This document shows, in pieces, positions 28,093-36,472 of a stretch of DNA of 64,000 nt. Within the stretch, counting starts at the first letter, position 1; each line of letters begins with the position of its first letter. A program made the translations under genes and the position numbers. Origin of the DNA: Lachnospiraceae bacterium (lineage in GTDB: Bacteria; Bacillota; Clostridia; Lachnospirales; Lachnospiraceae); NCBI GenBank assembly GCA_015057405.1, contig SVEK01000004.1:1-64000 (forward strand). The letters are read 5' to 3'. Below the pieces are notes generated by a model. That model did no database searches, was not told the origin of the DNA, and saw only the letters and a list, made by a program, of their open reading frames with translations.

Positions 28093-29846
28093 ACTGCTTC
28101 CTCCTTTTCTATCTGGGAATAATATATTTCTTTATAAGTATCACACGAAGTCATCAATTCATCATGAGTACCTATTCCAACCACATAGCCATCATCAAGA
28201 ACAACTATCTTATCTGCATCAATTACGGATGATATTCTCTGAGCAATAATAAGCTTCGTTGTATCAGGAATTTCTTTCAGGAAATTCTTTCTTATTATAG
28301 CCTCTGTTGCTGTGTCAACTGCACTCGTACTATCATCTAAAATAAGTATCTTTGGATGTTTAAGCAATGCTCTTGCAATACATAATCTTTGTTTCTGACC
28401 GCCTGAAACATTAACTCCGCCCTGATTAAGATATGTCTGATATCCATCAGAAAATGATTTGACAAAACCATCAGCCTGGGCATAATCTGCCATTCTTTCT
28501 ATTTCACTTATGTCTGCGTTCTCATCACCCCATCTGAGATTATCTTCAATCGTACCGGAGAACAGTATATTTTTTTGAAGAACCATAGCAACACTGTCTC
28601 GCAAATCATTCAAAAGATAATTCCTGACATTAACTCCGTCTACAAGAACTTCTCCTTCATCTGCGTCATATAATCTTGGAATTAATTGTACGAGACTGGT
28701 TTTTCCCGAGCCTGTGGAGCCGATGATCCCGACAGTCTGCCCGGATTCCACCTTAAATGTTATATCATTCAACACATTATTCTTTTTCTTCTTGTAGTAT
28801 TTAAAACATACGTTACGAAATTCTATACTTCCTCCCGTTACTTTAGGCACATCGACGCCTGATTTGACCAATTCCCTTACCTTATCATCATTAAGGTCAA
28901 TCTCGGTTGTTAACACTTCCTTAATTCTGGCTGAAGAAGCAAGTGCTCTCGAACCATTAATCATAATCATTGATACCATCATTAAAGACATAAGAATCTG
29001 AACCACATAAGTTGTAAATGCCGTCAATTCACCGATAGGCATATCACCAACTAAAATCTGATTACCTCCAAACCACACAATTGCAATAGTGGTAATATTC
29101 ATAGCAAGGGTCATTACAGGCATGGTGAGAATAACAAGTTTTATTGCATTTACCGTATTATTCTTGAGATCAGAATTAGCAGTTTTAAATTTCTCAATCT
29201 CATGTTCCTCTCTCACAAAAGATTTTACAACTCGCGCATTTGTTATGTTTTCCTGAACTACGGAGTTAACATTATCAATCTTTTTTTGCATAACGTTGAA
29301 TCTTGGAAATGCATTTTTCATAATCAAAACAATTGCCAGAGTAAGAAGCGGGATTACTACAAGAAGCACCGATGCCAAACTTGGGTTCATCACAAAAGCC
29401 ATAATCAACGCACCAATCAGCATTCCGGGTGCACGTAACATCATTCTTAACGCCATTGCAACTGTATTTTGCAGATTAGTTACATCGTTAGTAAGTCTTG
29501 TTACTAAAGAACCTGTAGAAAACTTATCAATATTGGCAAAAGAAAAACTCTGAACCTTTTCAAATAAATCCTGTCTTAAATCACCTGCAAAATTAACAGA
29601 TGCCCTTATTGCAAAAAATGCGCCGAGCACACCACCAATTAACATCAAGACAGCAGTAATTACCATTGCAATTCCGATACCTATAATATATGGTATGTTA
29701 CCGTCTTCGCTACCAAGTCCGTTGTCTATTATCATTTGTAAAAGTTTAGGCATCATTATTTCACCTATTACTTCCACTATCATAAATATCGGTCCCAAAA
29801 TAAAAGCTGATATATATGGTTTAATATATTTCATATATATTTTCAT
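28089..29846 (-). CDS. ABC exporter half-transporter, subunit with degenerate catalytic site
   Basis: A 585-aa half-exporter with six membrane helices (about 15-310) and an ATPase domain: Walker A IIGSTGSGKTS, signature VSGGQ. Walker B reads LILDDSTSAVD (catalytic Glu replaced by Asp) and the H-loop reads IIAQRISS (His replaced by Gln). This is the pattern of the degenerate partner in heterodimeric exporters of the BmrCD or TM287/288 kind. It overlaps marR by four bases; AAGGAGG lies ten bases before the ATG. Confidence 0.92.
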   Translation of the reverse strand: MKIYMKYIKPYISAFILGPIFMIVEVIGEIMMPKLLQMIIDNGLGSEDGNIPYIIGIGIAMVITAVLMLIGGVLGAFFAIRASVNFAGDLRQDLFEKVQSFSFANIDKFSTGSLVTRLTNDVTNLQNTVAMALRMMLRAPGMLIGALIMAFVMNPSLASVLLVVIPLLTLAIVLIMKNAFPRFNVMQKKIDNVNSVVQENITNARVVKSFVREEHEIEKFKTANSDLKNNTVNAIKLVILTMPVMTLAMNITTIAIVWFGGNQILVGDMPIGELTAFTTYVVQILMSLMMVSMIMINGSRALASSARIKEVLTTEIDLNDDKVRELVKSGVDVPKVTGGSIEFRNVCFKYYKKKKNNVLNDITFKVESGQTVGIIGSTGSGKTSLVQLIPRLYDADEGEVLVDGVNVRNYLLNDLRDSVAMVLQKNILFSGTIEDNLRWGDENADISEIERMADYAQADGFVKSFSDGYQTYLNQGGVNVSGGQKQRLCIARALLKHPKILILDDSTSAVDTATEAIIRKNFLKEIPDTTKLIIAQRISSVIDADKIVVLDDGYVVGIGTHDELMTSCDTYKEIYYSQIEKEEAV

Positions 29847-30322
29847 GAGTCCGCAACCTCCTTATTTGCCTCTTCATTAAATCTTTCCATTGAACATTCA
29901 CTTAAATTATGGTAAATCTTTTCCAGATATTTCCCGAACGAATCAATATCAGATTCACTAAATCCCAAAAACATAACATCATCAAGCTTATCAAATATTA
30001 TTTTGCTCTTTTGTAAAACCGCTCTGCCACTATCGGTTATCTCTAACACATTATATCTGCAGTCATTTTCTTTAATATACCGGACAACATATCCTGACTT
30101 AATCAGTTTTTTAATACTGTTAGTCATCGTAGCTCCTGAAACCTGAAGCATATTAGCAAGTTCTTTCTGACTTGCTCCCGGCGACTTGACCAGTTCCATA
30201 AGTATTCGGTGTTGTGCCGGATATAAATTAATACTATTACCCGTAAGACTTTGTTCTAGAATGCATCTGCGTTTGTGAACAACCGTTAACAACCGTCTGG
30301 TTGTTTCCAGAAATTTATTCAT
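29843..30322 (-). CDS. MarR family transcriptional regulator
   Basis: A 159-aa winged-helix protein: QHRILMELVKSPGASQKELANMLQVSGATMTNSIKKLIKSGYVVR is the recognition part, with the wing ENDCRYNVLEITDSGRAVL. It is the first gene of the marR-ABC-ABC operon and is probably a drug-responsive repressor of it; two palindromes just upstream overlap the expected transcription start. AAGGAAT precedes the ATG. Confidence 0.92.
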   Translation of the reverse strand: MNKFLETTRRLLTVVHKRRCILEQSLTGNSINLYPAQHRILMELVKSPGASQKELANMLQVSGATMTNSIKKLIKSGYVVRYIKENDCRYNVLEITDSGRAVLQKSKIIFDKLDDVMFLGFSESDIDSFGKYLEKIYHNLSECSMERFNEEANKEVADS

Positions 30323-30369
30323 AATATATTCCTTTCATATACATACACTACTTGCAAAAGAAAAAAACC

Positions 30370-30402
30370 AATAATTAACAGGTTAATTATTAGTCTGCTA
30401 AT
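30370..30402. promoter_or_regulatory. Candidate MarR operator (two overlapping palindromes)
   Basis: AATAATTAAC-AG-GTTAATTATT is a perfect 10-bp inverted repeat (30370-30391). It overlaps a second one, ATTAG-TCTG-CTAAT (30389-30402). Both lie just downstream of the marR -10 box, over the predicted transcription start, a position suited to autorepression. Confidence 0.6.
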
Positions 30403-30415
30403 CAACTGATTCAAA

Positions 30416-30443
30416 ATTATAACACAATAGGATTATATTTCAA
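30416..30443 (-). promoter_or_regulatory. Sigma-A-type promoter of marR-ABC operon
   Basis: Minus strand TTGAAA, 16-base spacer, perfect TATAAT. The transcript leader of about 85 bases contains the palindromic operator. Confidence 0.7.
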
Positions 30444-30490
30444 GTCACAAATCAATAAACAATTAAACAAAGTCTCTGTATATATAAAAT

Positions 30491-30580
30491 AGAATCTCGC
30501 CTGCGAGATTCTCCGCCTGCGGCGGGTTGGGTTGCATTAGCAACATTTTCCTCTCCGCCGCAGTGCGATCCTTAGCGGAG
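30491..30580. repeat. GC-rich nested-hairpin element (REP/MITE-like or structured RNA)
   Basis: In a gap between marR and the NUDIX gene. AGAATCTCG/CGAGATTCT is a nine-pair stem with a four-base loop. Directly after it CTCCGC (30511) pairs with GCGGAG (30575); inside this CTGCGGCGG (30517) pairs with CCGCCGCAG (30555); inside that GTTGC/GCAAC closes a four-base loop. The GC content is far above the flanks. I see no second copy in this window. It carries no ORF. It could be a dispersed extragenic palindrome or an RNA; I cannot decide. Confidence 0.6.
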
Positions 30581-30605
30581 CGTTGTTAATTTATAAGAAA
30601 GTAAC

Positions 30606-30641
30606 AAAAATGTCCTTATGTGCATATAGCACATAAGGACA
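30606..30641 (-). terminator. Intrinsic terminator of the NUDIX gene
   Basis: A perfect 13-bp stem (TGTCCTTATGTGC / GCACATAAGGACA) with a five-base loop is followed on the minus strand by TTTTT. It lies 20 bases after the NUDIX stop codon. Confidence 0.9.
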
Positions 30642-30661
30642 CTACCTTTGCTGTTATTGTG

Positions 30662-31114
30662 TTAGAAATACTTTCTGCAACCCCAGAGATTACTCTTTTT
30701 CAAATCAAGATATTCTGCATACGCTTTTTCTAATATCTGTTTTTCATTAACAAACTTAAGTAAATGATATGCTTCATGATACTTGTAAAATCCAGAGTCC
30801 ACAAAAAATTCCTCGCGTTGTGGTTTGCTGTAGTAACTGTCAGCCATCATAAGATACCAATGAACATCCTTCACAACTGTATCGTTCTGAGCGCTGAACG
30901 TATACTGGCTTTTACCAACATACTTGATAATTGATGCATCTGCACCTGATTCTTCCTTGACTTCACGGAGCGCCGTTTCCTTATACTCCTCGCCTTCTTC
31001 TACAGTGCCTTTCGGCAATACCCAGCCTTCGTACCTGTTTCTGTAATTCTTATACAGTAACAACACCTTGCCTCGGAATATAACCACACCACCACAGCTT
31101 GTTGCTTCAATCAT
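30662..31114 (-). CDS. NUDIX hydrolase
   Basis: About 150 aa. The Nudix box is complete: GTVEEGEEYKETALREVKEESGA (G-x5-E-x7-REUxEExGU), after the typical VLLLYKNYRNRYEGWVLPKG. It hydrolyses a nucleoside diphosphate linked to some group; the substrate cannot be told (the family includes Ap4A and ADP-sugar hydrolases). The track start at 31180 lies upstream; ATG at 31114 (MIEATSCGG) follows a GGGGG site by seven bases and matches the domain start. A strong terminator follows. Confidence 0.9.
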   Translation of the reverse strand: MIEATSCGGVVIFRGKVLLLYKNYRNRYEGWVLPKGTVEEGEEYKETALREVKEESGADASIIKYVGKSQYTFSAQNDTVVKDVHWYLMMADSYYSKPQREEFFVDSGFYKYHEAYHLLKFVNEKQILEKAYAEYLDLKKSNLWGCRKYF

Positions 31115-31257
31115 TGCAATTCCCCCTGTTAGAGTTATCTTTCGACAACTTTTGGTGTGTATCAAAAAACTAGATAACATTATACCACATTTTGCAAAAA
31201 CATTTCAAGTTATTTATTGTCCGAGACACAATTTTAAAAAACCGCAGTTATTTCCCA

Positions 31258-33195
31258 TTACTTGGTTTCATCCGGTGTTTCCGTTTCACCCGGAGTTTCA
31301 ATCTCAGTAATAGGTTCATATACTGTAAGTACTACTTTACTAAGCACAAGATTTCCAATTGTTGAATTGTAACTTGGAGCTTTAATCATAAGGGCATCAC
31401 TTGTTCCGTCACTTACGTAACCATCGTCTCCGGCTTTATCAGGGCCGTTAGCTTTAAATGCTCCGTTGTAAACAAACTTACCATCTTCAGCCTTAATCTC
31501 ACCATAGGTTATTGATAACGGATTTGAAACTGTTACAGGGCTATCTCCTAAACGTTTCTTATCGTTACTATCAACAAGCCATGTTCTGAATACAGTTGAA
31601 CTATCTGACATTTCAGTTGTACCTGTTGATGCATCTCCTTCTGCATCTTCATCAACTACAGGAACTGTATATGTACCTTCGATTCTTACTGCTGCCTTTT
31701 CTCCCATATAAACCTTAAGACCCTCAGGGAAGTAAATAACTATATTATTCGCAGTTTCACAATATACAAGACCATTTTCACTGTCGTATCTTGCCTTAGT
31801 ATTCATAATACCGTCACTGGCTTTACGATTACCTATTGGCTCATCAATAACATTACCATCCTTATCCTTATAAATAATCGTAATCTTACCTTCATCATCT
31901 ACTTCTGTGTAACGTTTTGATACTACTTCATTATTCTCATCATAGTATGCAACATATTCTTTACCGTCCTCATCAATTTCTTTTATTGAGAACTGGTCCG
32001 GAAGCTGCATGTTAGTACTTGCAGGGTTAGAGAAATCAAGGTCAATTTCCTTAGGTCTTCTCTTAATTCCATACTGGCATTCGCCAAATACTAATGTTGA
32101 TTCGTATGGGGTTTTTGATCCTTCAGCAATATTTGCAAACAAGTTCCATGTTCCGTTTTTCTCTCCATCTGCTGCATCGTTAATCTGAATTTCGATACCT
32201 GCAAACTTCTCTTCAACAGGAGCCTCGTGAAGTTTAATAGAATACTCTACTGCATATCCTTTATCAGTTTTGCCAATGGCAGTCTTAACATCATCTTTCT
32301 CGCCATCCCACTGATTTTTGTCTGTAAAATCTCCAACTTTGTCTGCTTCAAAATCGAGAACAGTACGATAGTTGAACTCATTCTTTTTCTTTTCAGCACC
32401 CCACTCTTCTTTGTTATTGTATTCATCAAAGAAAAGATCTACCATATCCTGATTGGAAACCTCAGATGCTGTAGTATCAATCTGAGAATCTTCTGCCTCT
32501 ACAAGTATGTACATATATGATTCTGTCCACATAACCTTTGCATATGCATTAGAAGTTTGCGCTGTTTTTCCTTCTTCACCCTTCCAATAGCTGATTGGCA
32601 TCTTTTCAACAAAATCCCATGCCAACTCTACATTACCGTCAACTACAACATCAGTATAGGTTTTATATATCTGGCAATCTGCTGATGGTGTAGGCTTTGC
32701 AGTAGGTTTTGGTGTCTTAGTTGGACCCGGTGTATTAGTCGGTCCCGGTATATTAGTTGAAACTGCAGCTGTAGGTGCACCGGTTTGAATATCTGCTATA
32801 GGTGTTGCAGTTGAGTTAACTCCCGGAGTTGTTGTAACATCTGTCGATGTATTATTCTTTTTCTTAACACTAACATTACACGTAAGTTTCTTTGTTTTCT
32901 TACCAAGCTTAAATACAGCTGTAATTTTAGCATTTCCCGGCTTTTCGCCTTTGATAGTTACATAATTTTTCTTGGTCTTTTTCTTAACAATTGACGCAAT
33001 CTTTTTCTTGTTTGTCTTCCATGTCACCTTAGTTTTTTTACTAAGATTTTTAACTGTAACTTTGGCAGTTGTACCTACCTTAACATTAACTTTAGACTTG
33101 CTAAGCTTTGGCTTCTTAGCTGCGTCTGCTTCTGCGCCTGTTAACACAGACACTACCATTGCTGCACATAATACAGCAGAAACTAATTTTTTCAT
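31258..33195 (-). CDS. Secreted Big_2 / CBM9-like carbohydrate-binding protein
   Basis: A signal peptide (MKKLVSAVLCAAMVVSVLTGAEADA) is followed by a bacterial Ig-like group 2 domain rich in Lys (about 26-115), a Pro/Thr linker (about 125-175, with TNTPGPTKTPKPTAKPTP), and a CBM9-like domain (about 180-390: VDGNVELAWDFVEKMPISYW, AYAKVMWTESYMYILVEAEDSQID, VEIQINDA-type strands). A second beta-rich domain of unknown type ends the protein. No LPXTG, SLH or catalytic domain is seen. CBM9 modules bind the ends of xylan or cellulose chains. It lies next to a GH10 xylanase gene with the same N-terminal plan. ATG at 33195 follows AGGAG. Confidence 0.83.
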   Translation of the reverse strand: MKKLVSAVLCAAMVVSVLTGAEADAAKKPKLSKSKVNVKVGTTAKVTVKNLSKKTKVTWKTNKKKIASIVKKKTKKNYVTIKGEKPGNAKITAVFKLGKKTKKLTCNVSVKKKNNTSTDVTTTPGVNSTATPIADIQTGAPTAAVSTNIPGPTNTPGPTKTPKPTAKPTPSADCQIYKTYTDVVVDGNVELAWDFVEKMPISYWKGEEGKTAQTSNAYAKVMWTESYMYILVEAEDSQIDTTASEVSNQDMVDLFFDEYNNKEEWGAEKKKNEFNYRTVLDFEADKVGDFTDKNQWDGEKDDVKTAIGKTDKGYAVEYSIKLHEAPVEEKFAGIEIQINDAADGEKNGTWNLFANIAEGSKTPYESTLVFGECQYGIKRRPKEIDLDFSNPASTNMQLPDQFSIKEIDEDGKEYVAYYDENNEVVSKRYTEVDDEGKITIIYKDKDGNVIDEPIGNRKASDGIMNTKARYDSENGLVYCETANNIVIYFPEGLKVYMGEKAAVRIEGTYTVPVVDEDAEGDASTGTTEMSDSSTVFRTWLVDSNDKKRLGDSPVTVSNPLSITYGEIKAEDGKFVYNGAFKANGPDKAGDDGYVSDGTSDALMIKAPSYNSTIGNLVLSKVVLTVYEPITEIETPGETETPDETK

Positions 33196-33343
33196 TTGAT
33201 ACACTCCTTGTGAATTTTTATCGGATATATTATAACAGTTTATATCATCCAATTACATTGTCAAAACTCGCTCATTACTTTGCAATTATTATCTTCTTAT
33301 GGAATTATTCATTCCTTTAGAAATAATAACCTTTGCTTAATTC

Positions 33344-33393
33344 AAAAAGCCTTACATATACGGCAATAAATATCTTTATAAGGTTACCGGCTT
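33344..33393 (-). terminator. Weak candidate terminator after the xylanase gene
   Basis: On the minus strand AAGCC and GGCTT flank an imperfect inner stem (CCTTATA / TATGTAAGG-like) and are followed by a short T-run. The loop is long, so this is tentative. Confidence 0.35.
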
Positions 33394-33399
33394 AGCTTA

Positions 33400-36141
33400 C
33401 TAATTAAATGCGTTAACAAATGAATCATATCCCGGCTTCATATCATATATCGTATCTCCAAATAGCAATGGAAACTCATTCTTAACACTACTGTTTCCGC
33501 CTCTCCATGAAAATGCATCACATAACCCCCACCATGTAAAACCTTTTATTTTTCCGGTACGGTTCTGAATATCAATGAGGCCCCGGGTAAGGTCTCCGAT
33601 GTACTTTGATTGAATACTGTATCCGTTGGCCGCATCAGCATCTGTAGTAGTAATATCCAACTCTGTTATATGAACATCAAATCCCGCGTCAATAAAATTC
33701 TCAACTGTATTAAGATAGTTATCAACGGATGGGTATGTTACCGCAAGATGACTTTGCATACCAACGCCATCACATATTTTCTTGCCGGAATTAATATAAT
33801 TAATCATTTCAATGATATTGTCCTGACAATCAAAGTATGTATTAAAATCGTTGTAAACCAATGACACTTTTTTGTCTAATCCATATTCCTCAAGACAGTC
33901 ATAAGCAATTTCAAAAGCATATTTGATATATTCAGGTTTATTTTTAATATCCGAACGATTACCATATACCGCAGACCAGTTACCGTCGTTTTTTCCACCG
34001 GCAGGATCATACTCATTATTGTGCATATATTCATTGGCTACATCCCATGTATATACAACATCTTTGTAGGCTCCGTCAGAAACAGTATAAACATGATGCA
34101 TAACACTGCGTATAAACATTTCAAGTCTGGCATTCATTACTGCCTTGCTTACATATTTTCCGTTTCTGTTATAACCTTCTCTAAAGAATTGTTCCGGTGT
34201 CTGGGAGTGCCATACAAGGGTATGAGCTCTTACCTTTATTCCCGCATCTTTTGCAAGTTTTAATATGCCATCTATATTGTCAAAATTAAGCGTAGGAATT
34301 GTACTTTCTGTATATGAATCAGGGATTACATAATCCTCTGTATTCTTTTTTGCTTCCTCAGTACTAATAAGATTATTAACTCCAAGTATAGCATCAGGCT
34401 TCATTTCATTTTCCATGGTAATACTTGAATAATGCTTAGCAATATATTGAAGAGTCTTGTATTGTTTTAACTGACTGTAGGTAACACAGGAACCAAATTC
34501 GTTAAATACCGGTGTAACCATTTCTTTCATACTCGGAATATCAGGCACCGGATCACTTTTAATGAATTTGATTGATTTGATGGTAATGGAATAGTTATTA
34601 CCACTCTCCCATCCTCTTATTCTAAATCCAATTCCATACAAATCTCCTACACGGTCAACCCCTTCTATTTTGTCAAGGTCATATTCAATCGTAGTTAATT
34701 TTCCTGCCGTCTTTGAAGTATTAAACCATGAATCTGATAATGACATGGTATTACCCCACACATCAGGTTTTTCGGCCTTGTAAAATCCAATAGACATAGG
34801 CACGTCAGCAGAATCCGAAGATATCTCTAACACCATCTTCCCAAAGTGCGAAAGGTTAAGAGGTTCACCGGCTGTATTAGCCCACAAAACAAGTCCACCA
34901 CCACCATAACCCGGCTTTGCTACATATTTGACGCCTTCATCGGTGTATGTAATGTTATCCACTTCAATTTTACCATACTCATTATTTGAATTAATTGATA
35001 CATTCCATTCTGACTTTATATCGTCATATTGTATCTCTCCGTACCTTGAATGTGAAAATGTAACAGACGTAATAGTTACCGTTGCCGGATTCTTACTTAA
35101 CAAATCATTAGAAGAATTATTAAACAACAGGCACTTGTTCACAAACCAGGCATTAGTTTCGTTTCTCCCTTGTATGGTTGCAACGTATTCACCACTTTCT
35201 TTGTCCGCAAATAAACCGCCCCAAGCAACTACATCTTCTGAATTTTTATCATCATCACGCCACAATCCGCATCCGAATCCTGACGCCACATTCTTTGCAT
35301 CTTTGTATGTAATCGTTACCGTATCAAAATTATTCTCTACGACATTCTCCGGCAATATAAATGCAATACCGCTATACTGTTCCTTAACATTAATGGTAAC
35401 ACTTCCGTCATTACCCATCTCGAAAGAACTGTTCCCCTGAACCTTTACCGTATCCTGATTTAACTCCAGCGAATACGGTGCGGAATAATGATCAAGCATT
35501 CCTATCTCAGGTGGAACCGTAGCTGTTGGCACAGGTGTAGGACTAGGTTTCGGTGTTTGAGTCGGCTTCGGTGTTTGAGTCGGCTTCGGTGTTTGAGTCG
35601 GCTTCGGTGTCTCGGTTGGTTTTGGTGTCTGGGTTGGCGCTAATGTTGGTGCCAAGGTCGGAGCCGGTGTTAACGTAGGTGCTGATGTTATCTCAGGTAT
35701 GTCATCAGACTCCGGTGCTTTAGTAGACTCTCCATCCTGATTAATGTCCCGTATCGGAGTACTAACAGGATTATTATACTTATCCGGATTTTCCGTAGCT
35801 GTTCCTATAGGTGTTGCTGTTACTAACTTTACTTTTTTTACTTTTACTTTACACACAAGTTTTTTATTCTTTACCTTAGCAGTTACCTTTGTACTTCCCG
35901 GTTTTTTCCCTTTAACAACTCCTTTGGAAGATACTGTTGCCACCTTTTTATTGGTAGATTTCCATCTTATCTTTCCTTTAAAACCTAATACCTTAAGTCT
36001 GAATTTTTTTCCAACTTTAATTGAAATTCTTTTTTTATTAAGCTTTATCTTTTTAGCTGCACTGCCATTGTCTGTATTGCAAAATAACGAAGCAAGCAGT
36101 ATGAAACACATGATAATTGATAATAATCTTTTATTTTTCAT
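33400..36141 (-). CDS. Secreted modular GH10 endo-beta-1,4-xylanase
   Basis: 913 aa. Signal peptide (MKNKRLLSIIMCFILLASLFCN), a Lys-rich Big_2 domain (about 28-105), a Pro/Thr linker (TPKPTQTPKPTQ repeats, about 160-210), two beta-sandwich segments that look like carbohydrate-binding modules (about 215-535), and a C-terminal GH10 barrel (about 545-913). GH10 marks are ENEMKPD, VRAHTLVWHSQTP, the acid/base Glu in YTWDVANEYM, GVGMQSHL, the nucleophile in VHITELDI, and GFTWWGLCDAFSW. It cleaves xylan outside the cell. The start at 36141, after TTGGAGGG, is preferred to the track start at 36219. Confidence 0.92.
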   Translation of the reverse strand: MKNKRLLSIIMCFILLASLFCNTDNGSAAKKIKLNKKRISIKVGKKFRLKVLGFKGKIRWKSTNKKVATVSSKGVVKGKKPGSTKVTAKVKNKKLVCKVKVKKVKLVTATPIGTATENPDKYNNPVSTPIRDINQDGESTKAPESDDIPEITSAPTLTPAPTLAPTLAPTQTPKPTETPKPTQTPKPTQTPKPTQTPKPSPTPVPTATVPPEIGMLDHYSAPYSLELNQDTVKVQGNSSFEMGNDGSVTINVKEQYSGIAFILPENVVENNFDTVTITYKDAKNVASGFGCGLWRDDDKNSEDVVAWGGLFADKESGEYVATIQGRNETNAWFVNKCLLFNNSSNDLLSKNPATVTITSVTFSHSRYGEIQYDDIKSEWNVSINSNNEYGKIEVDNITYTDEGVKYVAKPGYGGGGLVLWANTAGEPLNLSHFGKMVLEISSDSADVPMSIGFYKAEKPDVWGNTMSLSDSWFNTSKTAGKLTTIEYDLDKIEGVDRVGDLYGIGFRIRGWESGNNYSITIKSIKFIKSDPVPDIPSMKEMVTPVFNEFGSCVTYSQLKQYKTLQYIAKHYSSITMENEMKPDAILGVNNLISTEEAKKNTEDYVIPDSYTESTIPTLNFDNIDGILKLAKDAGIKVRAHTLVWHSQTPEQFFREGYNRNGKYVSKAVMNARLEMFIRSVMHHVYTVSDGAYKDVVYTWDVANEYMHNNEYDPAGGKNDGNWSAVYGNRSDIKNKPEYIKYAFEIAYDCLEEYGLDKKVSLVYNDFNTYFDCQDNIIEMINYINSGKKICDGVGMQSHLAVTYPSVDNYLNTVENFIDAGFDVHITELDITTTDADAANGYSIQSKYIGDLTRGLIDIQNRTGKIKGFTWWGLCDAFSWRGGNSSVKNEFPLLFGDTIYDMKPGYDSFVNAFN
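35549..35638. repeat. 18-bp tandem repeat coding the xylanase Pro/Thr linker
   Basis: Three near-perfect copies of an 18-base unit (plus strand GGTGTTTGAGTCGGCTTC) followed by two diverged copies. The unit encodes TPKPTQ on the minus strand. Copy number could vary by slippage without changing the frame. Confidence 0.85.
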
Positions 36142-36392
36142 ACAATACGCCCTCCAACCAATAATTATTTTAACTCTGATACATCTCTTATTATAACACG
36201 TTTTCAACTGACATTTCACTATTTATTTTATTACTTTTTATCCTTTTTTTATTGTTTATGTATTTATTCTTTCTGTGTTTTTACTATTCCCCCACTGCAT
36301 TTTCTGCTACCATTATCGGATTTTTGCAAATGTATTACATTGGTAAAGATAAACTCTTTTTGTCACAAAGAACAAAAGATTTCATACAAAGC

Positions 36393-36427
36393 AAAACACC
36401 GATTAGTAATACAAACCAATCGGTGTT
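36393..36427 (-). terminator. Intrinsic terminator of the aconitase gene
   Basis: AACACCGATT / AATCGGTGTT, a ten-pair perfect stem with a 13-base loop, followed on the minus strand by TTTT. It lies about 45 bases after the aconitase stop. Confidence 0.75.
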
Positions 36428-36472
36428 ATTATTATATTTGATACCAAAATATTAAATTGATTGTTGCTTATC

